Assembly (NCBI GenBank): GCA_903632075.3
Contig: CAHIKZ030003458.1
Span: 21,001-85,000, forward strand
Length of the DNA: 64,000 nucleotides
Source of the DNA: Acanthosepion pharaonis
Lineage: Eukaryota; Mollusca; Cephalopoda; Sepiida; Sepiidae
Direction of reading: 5' to 3'
A model generated the notes under the pieces. That model did no database searches and was not told the DNA's origin. It saw only the letters and a list, made by a program, of their open reading frames with translations. Below, one piece after another: positions 46,956-58,084 of the stretch. The position numbers and the translations under genes are program-made. Each line of letters begins with the position of its first letter. The stretch's first letter is position 1.

Positions 46956-47235
46956 GGGCCACGATACTGCCAAAGGGTTATCTGGCAAACGCAGGGTGGG
47001 GTTGGGAATGGTGGACAAACTGACGAGCAACGAAAAAGGCAGAGACCCACGTAAACAATTGATGTGGGTGGGGGAGAGTATTGGTAATAGAAAGGGAGAG
47101 GTCATTAGTAAAAGAAGAGGAACGTTGAGAAGAGAGGGAGAAAAATAAGAGGAGAGAAAGAAAGGAAAAAATGTACAAGGTAAACATGAGAACAGAAGAA
47201 CTTTGTGAAAATTATTATTATTATTATTATTGTTG
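46956..47235 (+). repeat. Dispersed repeat of about 260 bp, copy 1 (partner 48408)
   Basis: Shares with 48408-48670 the words 'ggttatctggcaaacg', 'gtaaacaattg', 'attggtaatagaaaggg', 'gagaggtcattagtaaaaga', 'gagggagaaaaataagagga' and the end 'gagaacagaagaac', followed by an (ATT)n tail. The triplet tail suggests a retroposed 3' end. No polymerase III box is seen in the shared part. Confidence 0.65.
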
Positions 47236-47469
47236 TTGTTGTTGCTACCTTCAGTTTTCCGAATCTACAGTTTCGTAGACGGACCCTGCAGCAATCACTC
47301 CTTCCACCGGTCAGGGGATAAGACCGGCAAGAAATTGGAGACATAAATAATATTTATTGTATATTAGTCGGCCTTTTGACAAAATGGAAGCATGTGTGAA
47401 AAAGATTTTAAAATCGGAATTTTCGGACACGCCTGTGTCCTTTCTCAACGAGACAAGAAATAAAAAAAA

Positions 47470-48238
47470 TCACTATCTATAAAAGGCAGGATATGTGTGT
47501 GTGTGTGTGTGTGTGTGTAATGAATGCACGGCCGCAATTTGCACCAAAATTTACATGCACATGCTCCAAGTTAGCGGGAAGGCTAAGACCGACTTTGCAT
47601 TTCCCAACTCCCATCGATAGTGGAAATAATCCATTTTTTCATGCTTCTACGTCAGTTTTCATGTAGTATGCGGCCATTTTTTACTTTCCAGAGTGAGAGC
47701 CTATAGCTGGCTGCCACGAATAGGCAGGAATATTCTATTGGCCAGCGTGAGAGCCAACAGCTGACTTACATGAATGTTAACTAGCATGCTAGCGTGCAAA
47801 AAAATCGATAGCTGCATTCGTCACAAGTGGGAAAAATTTAAATCTGCATGGCACTTTACTTCAATTGGCTCATTCGCTTGCTTAAACTCAATGTTGATTC
47901 TGATTCCGCAGAACTGGGTTGGAAAAAAAGTATTTATTGTTAACATTCTTTTTTCATTCGGTTTTTCCAGTTACGAGTCCTTTTTTAAAGCTGATCGTTT
48001 TGTGTTCATTTTGTTTAGTTCTTTTTTAGTAACAGATTTAATGTTTAGTATAGAGCTTAGAAAAAATTCGCAGTGTGAGATAGGCAAGAAGTAAGGCATG
48101 TAGCAACATCAGCATGGCAAAGGGCACTCCTTTAAAGGCAAGGAAGGGCAAAAATATTTTAAGTCAAGTGATAGCGATTGCTGTATGAGTCGTACGATTT
48201 TTGAATCAAGCACGGACAACGCCGGGCCATGCTGCTTG
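47470..48238 (+). mobile_element. Non-autonomous Helitron-like element
   Basis: The left end is TCACTATCTATAAAAGGCAG, preceded by A, then a (GT)n run. The right end contains 'ggacaacgccgggcc' and then CTGCTTG followed by T. Helitrons typically begin with TC, end in CTRR after a GC-rich hairpin often reading 'caacgccggg', and insert between A and T without duplication; here the final word is CTTG in place of CTAG. The interior has no Rep/helicase coding, only a 106-codon frame (47774-48094) with no motif. A transposing copy would need the protein in trans. Confidence 0.55.
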
Positions 48239-48274
48239 TAAAAAGATAAAGTGGCGTTTATTTTTCGGGGAATT

Positions 48275-48278
<4 letters not shown>

Positions 48279-48333
<55 letters not shown>
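48279..48333. repeat. (AT)n microsatellite
   Basis: About 27 AT units, just downstream of the Helitron-like element. Confidence 0.9.
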
Positions 48334-48336
<3 letters not shown>

Positions 48337-48407
48337 TTATAAAAGAACTGATAGTCAAAAAGCCTACTAATATATATATATAAGAAATATTATTACTATT
48401 ATTATCA

Positions 48408-48670
48408 ATAGTGCCAAAAGGTTATCTGGCAAACGTAGGTGGGCAGTGGAAAAGGGATACAAAAACAACAAAAAATGCAGAGACTCTTGTAAACAATTGG
48501 CAGGGGTGCGGGTGTGGAGAGAATTGGTAATAGGAAGGGGAGAGGTCATTAATAAAAGAAGAGAAAAGATGTGAAGAGAGGGAGAAAAATAAGAGGAAGA
48601 AGGGGAAAATGAACACTGAAACTATGAGAACAGAAGAACCTTGCGAAAATTATTATTATCATTATTATCA
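48408..48670 (+). repeat. Dispersed repeat of about 260 bp, copy 2 (partner 46956)
   Basis: Same words and same orientation as copy 1, and the same end at an (ATT)n-like tail (48649-48672). The two copies bracket the Helitron-like element, at about 1.45 kb spacing. Confidence 0.65.
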
Positions 48671-48908
48671 TTGCCTAATTTCTTTCCCTTTAATTTTACT
48701 TTCCTTTTATCGCAATTTTCTAATTGTCATTCTAAGATATTTACTAGATCGGAAATAAATAATAAAGCTAGTGTTGAGCTACCATTCACGATCACGAGAC
48801 AATTGTATAACCGATTAGGCTACGAAGGCTACTCAGTATTAGTCGTTAAAATCCCGCCGTGTAAGTTCCATCCGGGCAGCTTATTCCCACAAACCGCTGC
48901 TTTTTCCG

Positions 48909-49850
48909 TCATGGGTATGACTATAAACTACATCCGCGTCCGGGGTATGACGATAAACTACATCCGCGTTCTGGGTATGACGATAAAATACACCCGCGTC
49001 CTGGGTATGACGATAATCTATATCAGTGACCTAGGTATGACGATAAACTACATCCGCGTCCTGGGTATGACGATAAAATACATCCGCGTCCTGGGTAAGA
49101 CGATAAACTACATCCGCGTCCTGGGTAAGACGATAAACTACAATCGCGTCCTGGGTATGACGATAAACTACATCCGCGTCCTGGGTATGACGATAAACTA
49201 CATACGCGTCCTGGGTAAGACGATAAACTACAATCGCGTCCTGGGTAAGACGATAAACTACATCTGCGTCCTGGGTATGACGATAATCTACATCAGTGAC
49301 CTAGGTATGACGATAAACTACACCCGCGTCCTGGGTATGACGATAAACTACACCCGCGTCCTGGGTATGACGATAAACAACATCCGCGTCCTGGGTATGA
49401 CGATAAACTACATCCAACAGCAAAGCCTCTGAACAGGACGTTTTGAGGATCGTGGAACCGCCTCTTAATTACTGGTGTTACCAGGTTCACCCTGACCCGG
49501 TGTGGTAGGACCTTTTAGGGTCCTAGCTATGGGCAAATAGTTAACCCAGAAACTGGAGTGAAAACGTGTAAAATAAGTTTTAATATCAGCAATACCTTTT
49601 TGCAAAAAAAATATTACCGCTAATAAATTTTGAAGAGAAAATTATTACCAGCAATAGTTTTTGGGAAAAAATATTACCAGGAATACATTTTTGAAAAAAA
49701 ATATTACCAGCCAAAAAAAAAAAAAAAAAAAAAATGAAAAAATATTACCATTTTGAAAAAAATATTACCAGCAGTAAAAATCTTGTGGGTATTAAATAAA
49801 CCATTGAGGTTGATATGCCATAAAACAAACCAAACCAAACCAAATCGCTG
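48909..49850 (-). mobile_element. Composite two-array repeat, copy B (longest array 2)
   Basis: Reverse orientation. Array 2 comes first on the plus strand: 17 units of exactly 30 bp ('gggtatgacgataaactaca' plus 'tccgcgtcct') from about 48911 to 49420. The core follows at 49421-49550 ('cagcaaagcctctgaacagg', 'ggtcctagctatgggcaaat'), then array 1 with TATTACCAGCAATA-type units (49580-49785), then the outer end 'attgaggttgatatgccata' and (CCAAA)n to about 49844. The 263-codon frame 48641-49432 exists because 30 is a multiple of three; it reads as a G-M/K-TINYIRVL decapeptide repeat and is most likely not a protein. Confidence 0.75.
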
Positions 49851-50520
49851 CTTTTGGAACAGACTCACAAGAGGATGTTTCTGCGATCACTACAATCTTA
49901 AACTGTTCAAGTCTAGGGTTAACCATTATCTTCTCCAGGTATCCGCATAAAATTGTGCCTCTTACTGTGTAAAATTCGATCTCGAATGACACTTGAGGAA
50001 TGTAAAGGATGAACATCACCGTAAAAAAATATTACTTTTATTCCTTATTTTCTTTGAAAGCATGATACACCACATTTTTATTACATACTACAATTGAGAT
50101 TAAATAAGGGAAACTAGGAAAGATATTCATAAATTTAAGATGTTTCGCTATTTAATTTAGCTTTATTAGAGAGGTTTTGGAATATGAAATAATGCTGAGT
50201 AATGTCTCAATGCTTACATTCCATGCTTTGTTTTCATTGGTTGTGTAGACGTCACGTGTGTATACAATGGCGTTTATTCTTATATTTGATTCGTGACATT
50301 TTATAGTATTTCAGTGTGCATTAAAAATTGGGTTTAAATTCAATTTTTTATAATCACATTTTCTAAATCAGGACAAGAACAGAATTTACAAATTGATACG
50401 CACATAAGCACCAACGGCATAGGATAAAGTCGTAAAGTCTACGCAACCAATGAAAACAAAAATATATAATATAGATATGGACAGACCTAGATAGAGAAAG
50501 AGAGAGTGATATTAACAGAG
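49851..50520. other. Mixed to AT-rich DNA
   Basis: 49850-50030 shares 'tactacaatcttaa.ctg.tcaag' with 62440-62470, so the flanks of composite copies B and D contain the same older repeat. The rest has no recognised feature. Confidence 0.35.
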
Positions 50521-50555
50521 TTATATATATATATATATATATATATATGTTTTTT

Positions 50556-50613
<58 letters not shown>

Positions 50614-50686
50614 AAACAGAACCAGAAAGAGAGAGAGAAATAGAGACAGATGAACAGAACTAGAGAGGGAGGTATGAACAACACCA

Positions 50687-50728
<42 letters not shown>
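50521..50728. repeat. (AT)n, (GT)n and (AT)n microsatellites
   Basis: (AT)n at 50522-50548, (AT)n-(GT)n at 50562-50614 and (AT)n at 50693-50727. Confidence 0.9.
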
Positions 50729-50731
<3 letters not shown>

Positions 50732-50780
50732 CTCCAACAAAAGACTCATTTCTGTAGTTTAGTGCAAGCAGAAAAATTTC

Positions 50781-50821
50781 TCCTCCTGATGATGGCCATT
50801 TGGGTCGAAACTAGTCGAGGA
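50781..50821 (+). ncRNA. Hammerhead ribozyme fold with minimal stem III
   Basis: Plus strand, in order: stem I strand TCCTC (50781-50785); core CTGATGA (50786-50792); one extra T (50793); stem II GGCC/GGTC (50794-50797 and 50803-50806, 4 bp with one G-U); GAA (50807-50809); a 2-bp stem III AC/GT (50810-50811 and 50814-50815) with loop TA; C at 50816 giving the triplet GUC; stem I return GAGGA (50817-50821), 5 bp perfect. Very short stem III hammerheads are known from Penelope-like retroelements, where cleavage is favoured in dimers. The extra T beside stem II is a deviation from the consensus. It is followed by an AAT-rich tail. Confidence 0.55.
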
Positions 50822-50928
50822 ATCTAAATGGAATAATAATAATATAAAAAAAACGAAAGAATATTAATCTACAACCCAGTGTGTCTAAAGATTTTAATTT
50901 TTTAATTTTTTTTATTGTTCAATATATA

Positions 50929-51130
50929 TATATGGGAGAGAGAGAGATGAACAACAGAGAGCGAGAGAGACATCTAAACAACAACAGATCGAGAGAGAGA
51001 GAGAGAGAGAGACATCTAAACAACAACAACAGATCGAGAGAGAGGGAGAGAGAGACATCTAAACAACAACAACAGATCGAGAGAGAGAGAGAGAGAGAGA
51101 CATCTAAACAAGGAGAGAGAGAGAGAGAAG
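50929..51130. repeat. (GA)n array with CATCTAAACAACAAC insertions
   Basis: (GA)n runs separated by a recurring 'gacatctaaacaacaacaac' and 'agatcgagaga', a four-unit minisatellite with a period near 50 bp. Confidence 0.85.
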
Positions 51131-51500
51131 ACTGACTGAACCAGTCCTAATGTATGGATCAGAAATGTGGACATTATCTTTTCGTTTTGAAAGACGAATA
51201 GATGGAAAATATACAAATCGACTTAGAAAAAATCCAGAACATCATTTGGAGATCCCCCATGTAAAGATTAACACAATTTACGGAAACAAAAACGATTAGA
51301 GTTTACTGGCCACCGCCATCGAGCGGAAAGAGAAATCATCTCATCCTTACTGCAATGGCATCCTTCTGGAAGTGCCTTTCCCTGACACCATAGCTAGGGT
51401 TGGATATTGGGGATCTGGTGACAGCAATGCAGGACCGAACAATAGGGAAAGGGATTGTCCATGGAGTTCAGACCAACCATAGGGATGTCAAAGGATGATG
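51125..51500 (+). pseudogene. LINE relic, RT C-terminal fragment
   Basis: The plus strand reads LTEPVLMYGSEMWTL (about 51132-51176), the common C-terminal LINE pattern TLLYGSETWTL, followed by a weak R.R.KIQNIIW. Further on, AMQDRTIGKGIVHGV (about 51424-51470) resembles the end of such ORFs. The tail is a short GAT repeat (51497-51509). Frameshifts and stops abound. Clade not assigned. Confidence 0.5.
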
Positions 51501-51529
51501 ATGATGAAGTATCTGGCGTCTTCTGGCAT

Positions 51530-51740
51530 GCTCTATCTTTACAAGAAATAGAGCAAAAAATGGAGTATTCCTGCCATATCTGGGATGGTGGTACAAATGT
51601 CTTCATTTGACAGTCTCGATAGAGTTCTAAAGCTTCTATGTGGCCTTGTGGGTGATGAACCGATCAACAACCTCCTTGCTGATGATAGCCTAAGTGGGTT
51701 TGTTGGTGACACCAAGGATGCTGATAAGCCAATATTGAGA
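51530..51740 (+). pseudogene. Possible second LINE fragment (MEYSCHIWDGG)
   Basis: The words MEYSCHIWDGG (about 51558-51590) and SLDRVLKLLCGLVGDEP (about 51613-51663) match the pattern MEYCxHIWxGAP...LDRIQRR found after the RT domain of Jockey/CR1-like LINEs, with a frameshift between them. Only this short piece is recognisable. Confidence 0.45.
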
Positions 51741-52224
51741 CAGGGATGAACATTCACCGGCATCATTCTTATCTGCCTTGTGCTAATAACACAATGTCTC
51801 ATTACTCAGTAGTGATACAAGGTCCATAAATCAAAAGAAATAAAATATATATATATCAATTTACACACTATTCTTTAGAGAGATGATATGCACTATGGTT
51901 TATAAAAGATTTTACACACACCTCCTCAGATCTTCAATATTTCCATTCTAATTACCAAATTCAGGATGAATCTATCAAAATATCTCAAACACTTTTTGTG
52001 CTAATATCACTTCATATATCTTTCTCTGTGTGTGAAATTTTAATTTCCTATACAAAGTGCTATTCAAAACTCAAGAAAAGCAAAACAGCACAAACCTAAT
52101 CCAATACAAACTTTTGTACCCAACTTTTACCTTAACACTTAGTTCCACCTTCTCCTTCAAATAAAACCAGGTGTTAGAAAAAATAATTTTTTCTCCAGAG
52201 ACTAATTTTTGAAAAGAGATGAAT
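51741..52224. other. AT-rich DNA, nothing recognised
   Basis: Mixed to AT-rich sequence with no tandem structure and no frame with a motif. Confidence 0.35.
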
Positions 52225-52310
52225 TCATACCTGGAATTTGAACTCGGCTCTCCAATTTCTCATTCCAAGCCATTACCCATCACACCACTCACATCCAAAC
52301 TTAAAGCACA
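52225..52310 (-). mobile_element. tRNA-derived SINE head (minus)
   Basis: The minus strand reads 'gtggtgtgatgggtaatgg' (A-box like) and about 40 bases later GCCGAGTTCAAATTCCAGG (B box GTTCAAATTC). Spacing and words fit a polymerase III promoter of a SINE. No good acceptor stem. Confidence 0.5.
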
Positions 52311-52915
52311 TGGTATTCCTAAGCAGTCACACATCTATCGACTGACCAAGCTTAATATTGCTTAACTTTGGTGATCAAACAAGAACTGGTATTTCAACAC
52401 AATATCACTCTAAGGTATTCCCTCTAAATTACAGCTCTTGGAGGTTTTTTAGTTTTTAATTGAATTATCAATACAGAACTGCATTTTGTATATGTATAGC
52501 TGGCCACTCATATTCGAGATACCCGTCTACTAGGGCGGCTAGCCAATCCCTATTGCAGACGCTTGCTCAGGTGCATTTGTGTTTATTCAACACCCACAGA
52601 GCTCACCTGTGGTTTATACTGCAACTATGTTACAGTTTCCGGGCTCTGGTCATGTAGATCTTTGGAGGTGCACCTATACACCGTTGTATCATCAGCATAA
52701 ATATTCACAAATCATATATTCTTAGGCAGATCATTAATATAAAGCAGAAAGATGGTTGGGCCAATAAACAAGCCTTACTCATTTGGAAGGACTTGATAAT
52801 TAAAAAGAGCCCTTCAGTGATTGCATAGCTGGAGAGCTCATATAGCAACCCGATATGCTACACGATCACGAACAGATAAGGCTCTGTATATTTTATCTCA
52901 GTCTCCTTTTAATGA
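52311..52915. other. Mixed DNA, no gene recognised
   Basis: A segment with LINE-like words may be present: 'tacaccgttgtatcatcagc' near 52677-52696 reads as DDTTV on the minus strand (a YxDD-like box), but supporting motifs are too decayed to call. Confidence 0.3.
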
Positions 52916-53350
52916 TTTATAGATATGAAAAGAATGTGATAGGTAGGTAGATAGACAGAAACAGAAGGTGATAGGTAGGTAGGTAGATAGACAGAAACAG
53001 AAGGTGATATATGGAAAGAATGTGGTAGACATAGAAACAGAATGTGATAGGGAGACAGATATGGACAGAATGTGATAGATGAATATGGACAGAATGTGAT
53101 AGATGTGATAGATAGAAACAGATTGTGATAGATAAATATAGACAGAATGTGATAGAAACAGATTGTGATAGGCAGATAGATAGAAACAGAATATGTGACA
53201 GACATAGAAACAGAATGTGACAGACATAGAAACAGAATGTGACAGACATAGAAACAGAATATGCGATAAACAGAAACAGAATATGCGAATAAACAGAAAC
53301 AGAATGTGACAGACATAGAAACAAAATATGCTAGATAGATATGAAAAGAA
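52916..53350. repeat. GATAGACAGAAACAGAATGT minisatellite
   Basis: About 15-20 copies of units built from 'agacatagaaacagaatgtg' and 'gatagatagac', periods of about 20-40 bp, with order changes along the array. Three minus frames stay open together (109-135 codons) only because of the repeat. Confidence 0.85.
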
Positions 53351-54665
53351 GGTAATAGAGAGATATTAATAGACCGAGAAGAATAATATATTGACAGACG
53401 GACTCAATAGTTTGGGTATTGATGATCGTTACCTGCGCGCGCATTTGTGCTGAACGGTTTAATCAGAACTCATACAGTCTGACGACATTTAGATACGACC
53501 CTGTATATTTTATCTTTGTCTCTTTTTATGGAAATAGTGAAAAGGGTACTTACAGTTTAAGACAGGAAATGTACACTTACCTGTAAGTAGAAAAACATTT
53601 AAGATTTGTTAATATGGCGAAGAAAAGACTCAATGTATACAATTATTAAGCAAAGAAGGAAGCAAATATACAGTAAAAACGAGAATTCGTAATAAAACCG
53701 ATTTTTTTTTTTTTTTTTGGTGGAAGTGGGCAGATAGATATTTCTACCTGATGAAAGAATGGAGATTTCTTTTGTTATAAGATTAGATAGGTTCACCTAT
53801 CGTCCGGTGAAAGGTTCATGCCTTGTTTCTTGTTTAGGCGCTGGTTAATATCTGTCCTAAAACTAGACCGGCATTCGAACGCACGTGCCAGTAAAAATAA
53901 AATAAAAATGAAATAAAATAAATCTATTTGACTTAAAGAACGTTCAATAGAATCCTTTTGTCGGGTGTCAGTGGTAGATTCACAAGAAAAAAAAATGATA
54001 CAAGCAAATTGATTGAATTTTTCAGCCATCGTAAAGTTCGCAGAGCCGTTCCAGCAAAACGTAATAATTAAACAATAATTGTGATAAGATTAGATAAGTT
54101 CCATTGTTTCCAGTTCCTTCTAACGTCTCTGCCTAAACCCTTAAATTTTATTTACTATTTATTTTCCTTCAATAGGAGTAGATAGGTTCACAATACTCTG
54201 CAGTCTTTTGAACAGAAGTAGAGGTTTATTCCTTGTTTCTTGTTTAGGATTGGGTTTTGGTTCCTTCTAACATCTACTTCCACTCTATATTTCTAACGTT
54301 TCCACATAAACTCTGAAATTTTATTTACGATTTATTTATTAATTCCATTTTACTTTTTACCTCAATAGAAATAGACAGATTCACCTATCATATGGTTAAT
54401 ACTCCTTGACTGTCTTTTGAACAGGAGTAGAGGTTTATCCCTCGTTTTCATTTTAGGATTGGTTTACCTGTTCTATTCATTCTCTTTCACATTAGAGGCA
54501 TTATTGTCTTACCTGGGGTGAACTGATTTTTGCTATGTATTTTGTATACATCACTGATTTTATTATTAGAGAAAGAAGAAAAAATGTTATTAAAAATGGT
54601 GATTAAAATTAAAATATTGGTATCATATTTGATAGTTGTTTTGAACAAGAATAGGGGTTTATCCC
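53351..54665. other. Mixed DNA with a weak internal repeat
   Basis: The words 'gattagataggttcacctat', 'cttgtttcttgtttagg' and 'gaacaggagtagaggtttat' recur at about 53780-53840, 54190-54250, 54370-54460 and 54640-54680. This suggests three to four old copies of a repeat near 200-300 bp. No gene. Confidence 0.45.
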
Positions 54666-54669
54666 TTGT

Positions 54670-56245
54670 TTTTTGTTTAGGAAAAGAAAAAAGGAAAAAA
54701 GAATGAAATCGAAAAGAAAAAAAGAATGAAAACGAAAGGAAAAGAAAAAAGAATGAAATCGAAAAGAAAAAAAGAATGAAAACGAAAAGTAAAAAGAATG
54801 AAAACGAAAGGAAAAAAGAATGAAAACGAAAGGAAAAAAGAATGAAAACGAAAGGAAAAAAGAATGAAAACGAAAGGAAAAAAGAATGAAAACGAAAGGA
54901 AAACAAAAAAGAACGAAAACAAAAGAAAAAAAGAATGAAAAGAAAAGGAAAAAGGAATGAAAAGAATGAAAAGAAAAGGAGAAAAGAATGAAAAGAAACG
55001 AAAAAAGGATGAAAACGAAAAAGAATGAAAACAAAAAGGAAAGGAAAAAAGGATGAAAACGAAAAGGAAAAAAGAATGAAAAGAAAAAAAGAATGAAAAC
55101 AAACGGAAAAGAGAAAAAGAATGAAAACAAACGGAAAAGAAAAAAAGAATGAAAACGAAAAGAAAAAAGAATGAAAACGAAAAGAAAAAAGAATGAAAAC
55201 GAAAAGAAAAAAGAATGAAAACGAAAAGAAAAAAGAATGAAAACGAAAAGGAAAAGAAAAAAGAATGAAAACAAAAGGAAAAGAATAAAGAATGAAAACG
55301 AAAAGAATAAAGAATGAAAACAAAAAGAATGAAAACAAAAAGAAAAAAGAATGAAAACGAAAGGAAAAAAGAATGAATACGAAAGGAAGAAAATGAAAAA
55401 AGATACTTCAAGAAAAAATTAAATAAATGAGAAAATATCAAAGCAAAAATTGGGAAAAAAAAAAAAAACGGATGATAGAAAGAAAAAGAAAGAAGGAATG
55501 AAAGAGGAAGTAATAAAAAGGTTTTTACGAAGTGGGATTGGGATGATGAGAAGAAAAACGAAGAGAAAACAAAAAGTGAAAGAAAGGCAAAAAAAAAGTA
55601 AGCAAAGAAAAAAAATAAAAGGGCACAAGAGCAAGGAAGAAAGAGAATAAAAGAAAAGAACACAAGAAAATTATGAAAGCGAAAGTAAAAAGAAAAAGTC
55701 AAGTAAAAGACAATGAAAGAAAGACGAAAAAGAGAGAAAAGAAAGAAATACAAAAAATGTAAATAGACAAGGAAGAAAGAAATGAAAAAGAAAAAAGCAA
55801 AGAGAAAGACGAGAAAAGCAAGAAAGAAAGAGGAGAAAGGGCAAACGCCAGAAAGAAAGACGGCAAAAGCGAGAAAGTCAAGAGAAAAAAAGGATGCAAA
55901 GAAAAGGGAGAAAGAAAGAGATAAAGAGGTTTTATGAAGTGACAACAAAGATAAGAAAACGAAAGAGAAAATAATGACGACCAAAAGTGAAGGAAGGACA
56001 AGAAGAAAAAAAAAGACAAAAAGAAAAGAAATAAAAAGAAAGGTGACAAAAGGAAAGGCAATAAAAGAAAGGAAGACAAGAAAGAAAAGAAAATGAATAA
56101 AAAAGATAGAAAGAAAAATGGACAAGAAGAAGAAGAAGAAAAGGATTTACAAGAAAAAAGAAAGAGAAGAAAGAAAAACAACAAAAAGCAAAAAGAGAAA
56201 TAAACGTATAAGAAAAGAAAAACATCGTAACCATATAGACAAAAA
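54670..56245. repeat. Polypurine minisatellite (GAATGAAAACGAAAAGGAAAA)
   Basis: About 700 bases (54680-55390) consist of 'aaaaagaatgaaaacgaaa' units of about 18-24 bp. They are followed by about 850 bases of irregular GAAA/AAGA sequence. The long minus frames (283, 221, 482 and 226 codons) translate to F/S/H/L repeats and are not genes. Confidence 0.85.
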
Positions 56246-57011
56246 AAGTATTTAAAAAAAAGGGCGATCCAATATAAGAAGGAAGTCGGTAATATTAAAT
56301 ATGAATAGAATTCAGGTGAACTTTGATAATGTCGCATTAAACTCGATTGCGTTTTCATTTGAAAAGCCTGAACAGCCATCGATAAATCTGACGATCAAAC
56401 ACTGGCGGAAGACAAAAACGAAAAAAAAAAAAAAATGAAAAATAAAAAAAATAAGGCTGACCGAAAATGGAACAGAAGCTACTGACTTGAGCATTTTTCA
56501 AAAATAATTCAGAGGCCGCCTTGTTTATCTTGTTCGTCAAGATATGAAGCTGAAGTCCTCAATAATAGTTGACCTCATTTTTTTTTTACCTTCGACAAAA
56601 AGCAACACAAATCTTTAAACAAAAAAAAAAAACTTTATAGCTGCAATGTTTAACTTATCACTGCTTCCAATGGTAAGCAGTGAAACGCTTAGCCAACAAT
56701 GGTTACGGTGATGATCAGCGGGGCCTTTCCCATTAATAGAGGCCAGCTTGTTGAGTGAATATTTGGCTTTCAGAAAATTGACTTCCAGTGAAACCAACAG
56801 GTCGCCATTGTTGCTACGACCACAAACCGCCTCTGTTTTATATCCATTTAAACATACCTATATTTATTTAAAAACTCTACCACTTCTCTCTCCATTAAGG
56901 TAAATATATATATATTAAGGTAAAATATAAATATTTTTCTTTGTTTTTTTTTTAAACACTGCCCTGTCGGCTGGGGATTCAGAATACGCCGACGGCACCT
57001 CAGCAGAGAGG
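56246..57011. other. Mixed DNA, no gene recognised
   Basis: No frame with a motif. A small (AT)n run lies near 56905-56917. Confidence 0.35.
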
Positions 57012-57450
57012 TAAGCCCTGAATGAGGCGTCCTGGGTAAGACGATAAACTACATCCAGCAGCAAGGCCTCTGATCAGGAGGTTTTGAGGAGTGTGGAACC
57101 ACACAATTACTGGTGTTACCAGGTCCACCCTGGACCGGGGTGGTAGCACCTGTTAGGGTCCCAGCTATGGTCAAATAGTTAGCCCCCAAACTGGGGTCAA
57201 AACACTATGAAAGTGTAAAAATAGATTCTAATACCATCAATATATTTTTGTAAAAAAAAAAAAATATTACCAGTAATGAATATTTGAAGAAAAAATATTA
57301 GCAGCAATATATTTTTGAGGAAAGACAAAAAAATATTAGCAGCAAAACGTTTTTGTGGAAAAAATATTACCAGCAATAAAAATCTTGTCGGCATTAAATA
57401 ACCCACTGAGGTTGATAAGCCTTAAAACAAAATAAACCAATCTAAACCAA
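57012..57450 (-). mobile_element. Composite two-array repeat, copy C
   Basis: Reverse orientation: a single array 2 unit ('cgtcctgggtaagacgataa', 57028-57055), the core at 57056-57180 ('ggcctctgatcaggaggttt', 'gctatggtcaaatag'), array 1 of about five 'aatattaccagcaata' units (57260-57380), and the outer end 'attaaataacccactgaggt' at 57385. The outer end is then amplified as a satellite. Confidence 0.7.
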
Positions 57451-57880
57451 AGAATACATATTCTATTCATACGAATCTATCCTAAAAATTTTGTCGGCAT
57501 TAAATAATCCATTGAGGTTGATATGCCATAAAACAAAATAAACCAAACCAATCAAAATCAAAGAATACATATTCTATTCATACGAATCTATCCAAAAAAT
57601 GTTGTCGGCATTAAATAACCCATTGAGGTTGATACGCCGTAAAACAAAATAAACCAAACCAATCTAAACCAAAGAATACATATTCTATTCATACGAATCT
57701 ATCCAAAAAATGTTGTCGGCATTAAATAACCCATTGAGATTGATATGCCGTAAAACAAAAACCAAACCAATCTAAACCAAAGAATCCATATTTTATTCAT
57801 ACGAATCTACCCTAAAAATGTTGTCGGCATTAAATAATCCATTGAGGTTGATATGCAGTTAAACAAACCAAGCCAAACCT
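57385..57880 (+). repeat. 109-bp satellite array grown from composite-repeat end
   Basis: Units start 'ttgtcggcattaaata' at 57385, 57492, 57602, 57713 and 57821 (periods 107, 110, 111 and 108), four full and one partial. Each holds the outer end of the composite repeat plus 'gaatacatattctattcata' and 'cgaatctatcc'. Units differ by a few bases only, so the amplification is fairly recent. Confidence 0.85.
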
Positions 57881-58084
57881 TTTTTTTTACAGACATTTGC
57901 TCTAAAGATTATTTCATGTAGACAACTAAAGATCCTCCATAACCCAACTACATAATAATTATTATTATATATTAGAGTGTATCAAAAGCGTTTTCATTTT
58001 TTACAGACTTTTACTTCAAAGGTTATTTTATATACACATTCAAAACTGGCTCCATTATATTATACTATATATTAGGTTATCAAA

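Noticed and set aside
48641..49432. 263-aa repeat protein
   Set aside because: The frame is kept open by a 30-bp minisatellite that also occurs in the opposite orientation and in non-coding copies. No start context or domain supports a protein.
54677..56379. Minus-strand frames of 482, 283, 226 and 221 codons
   Set aside because: They are translations of GAAA-type minisatellites in overlapping frames, with no codon structure or domain.
57385..57880. CRISPR array
   Set aside because: Units are about 109 bp, fully repetitive without unique spacers, and the window is eukaryotic. It is a satellite.
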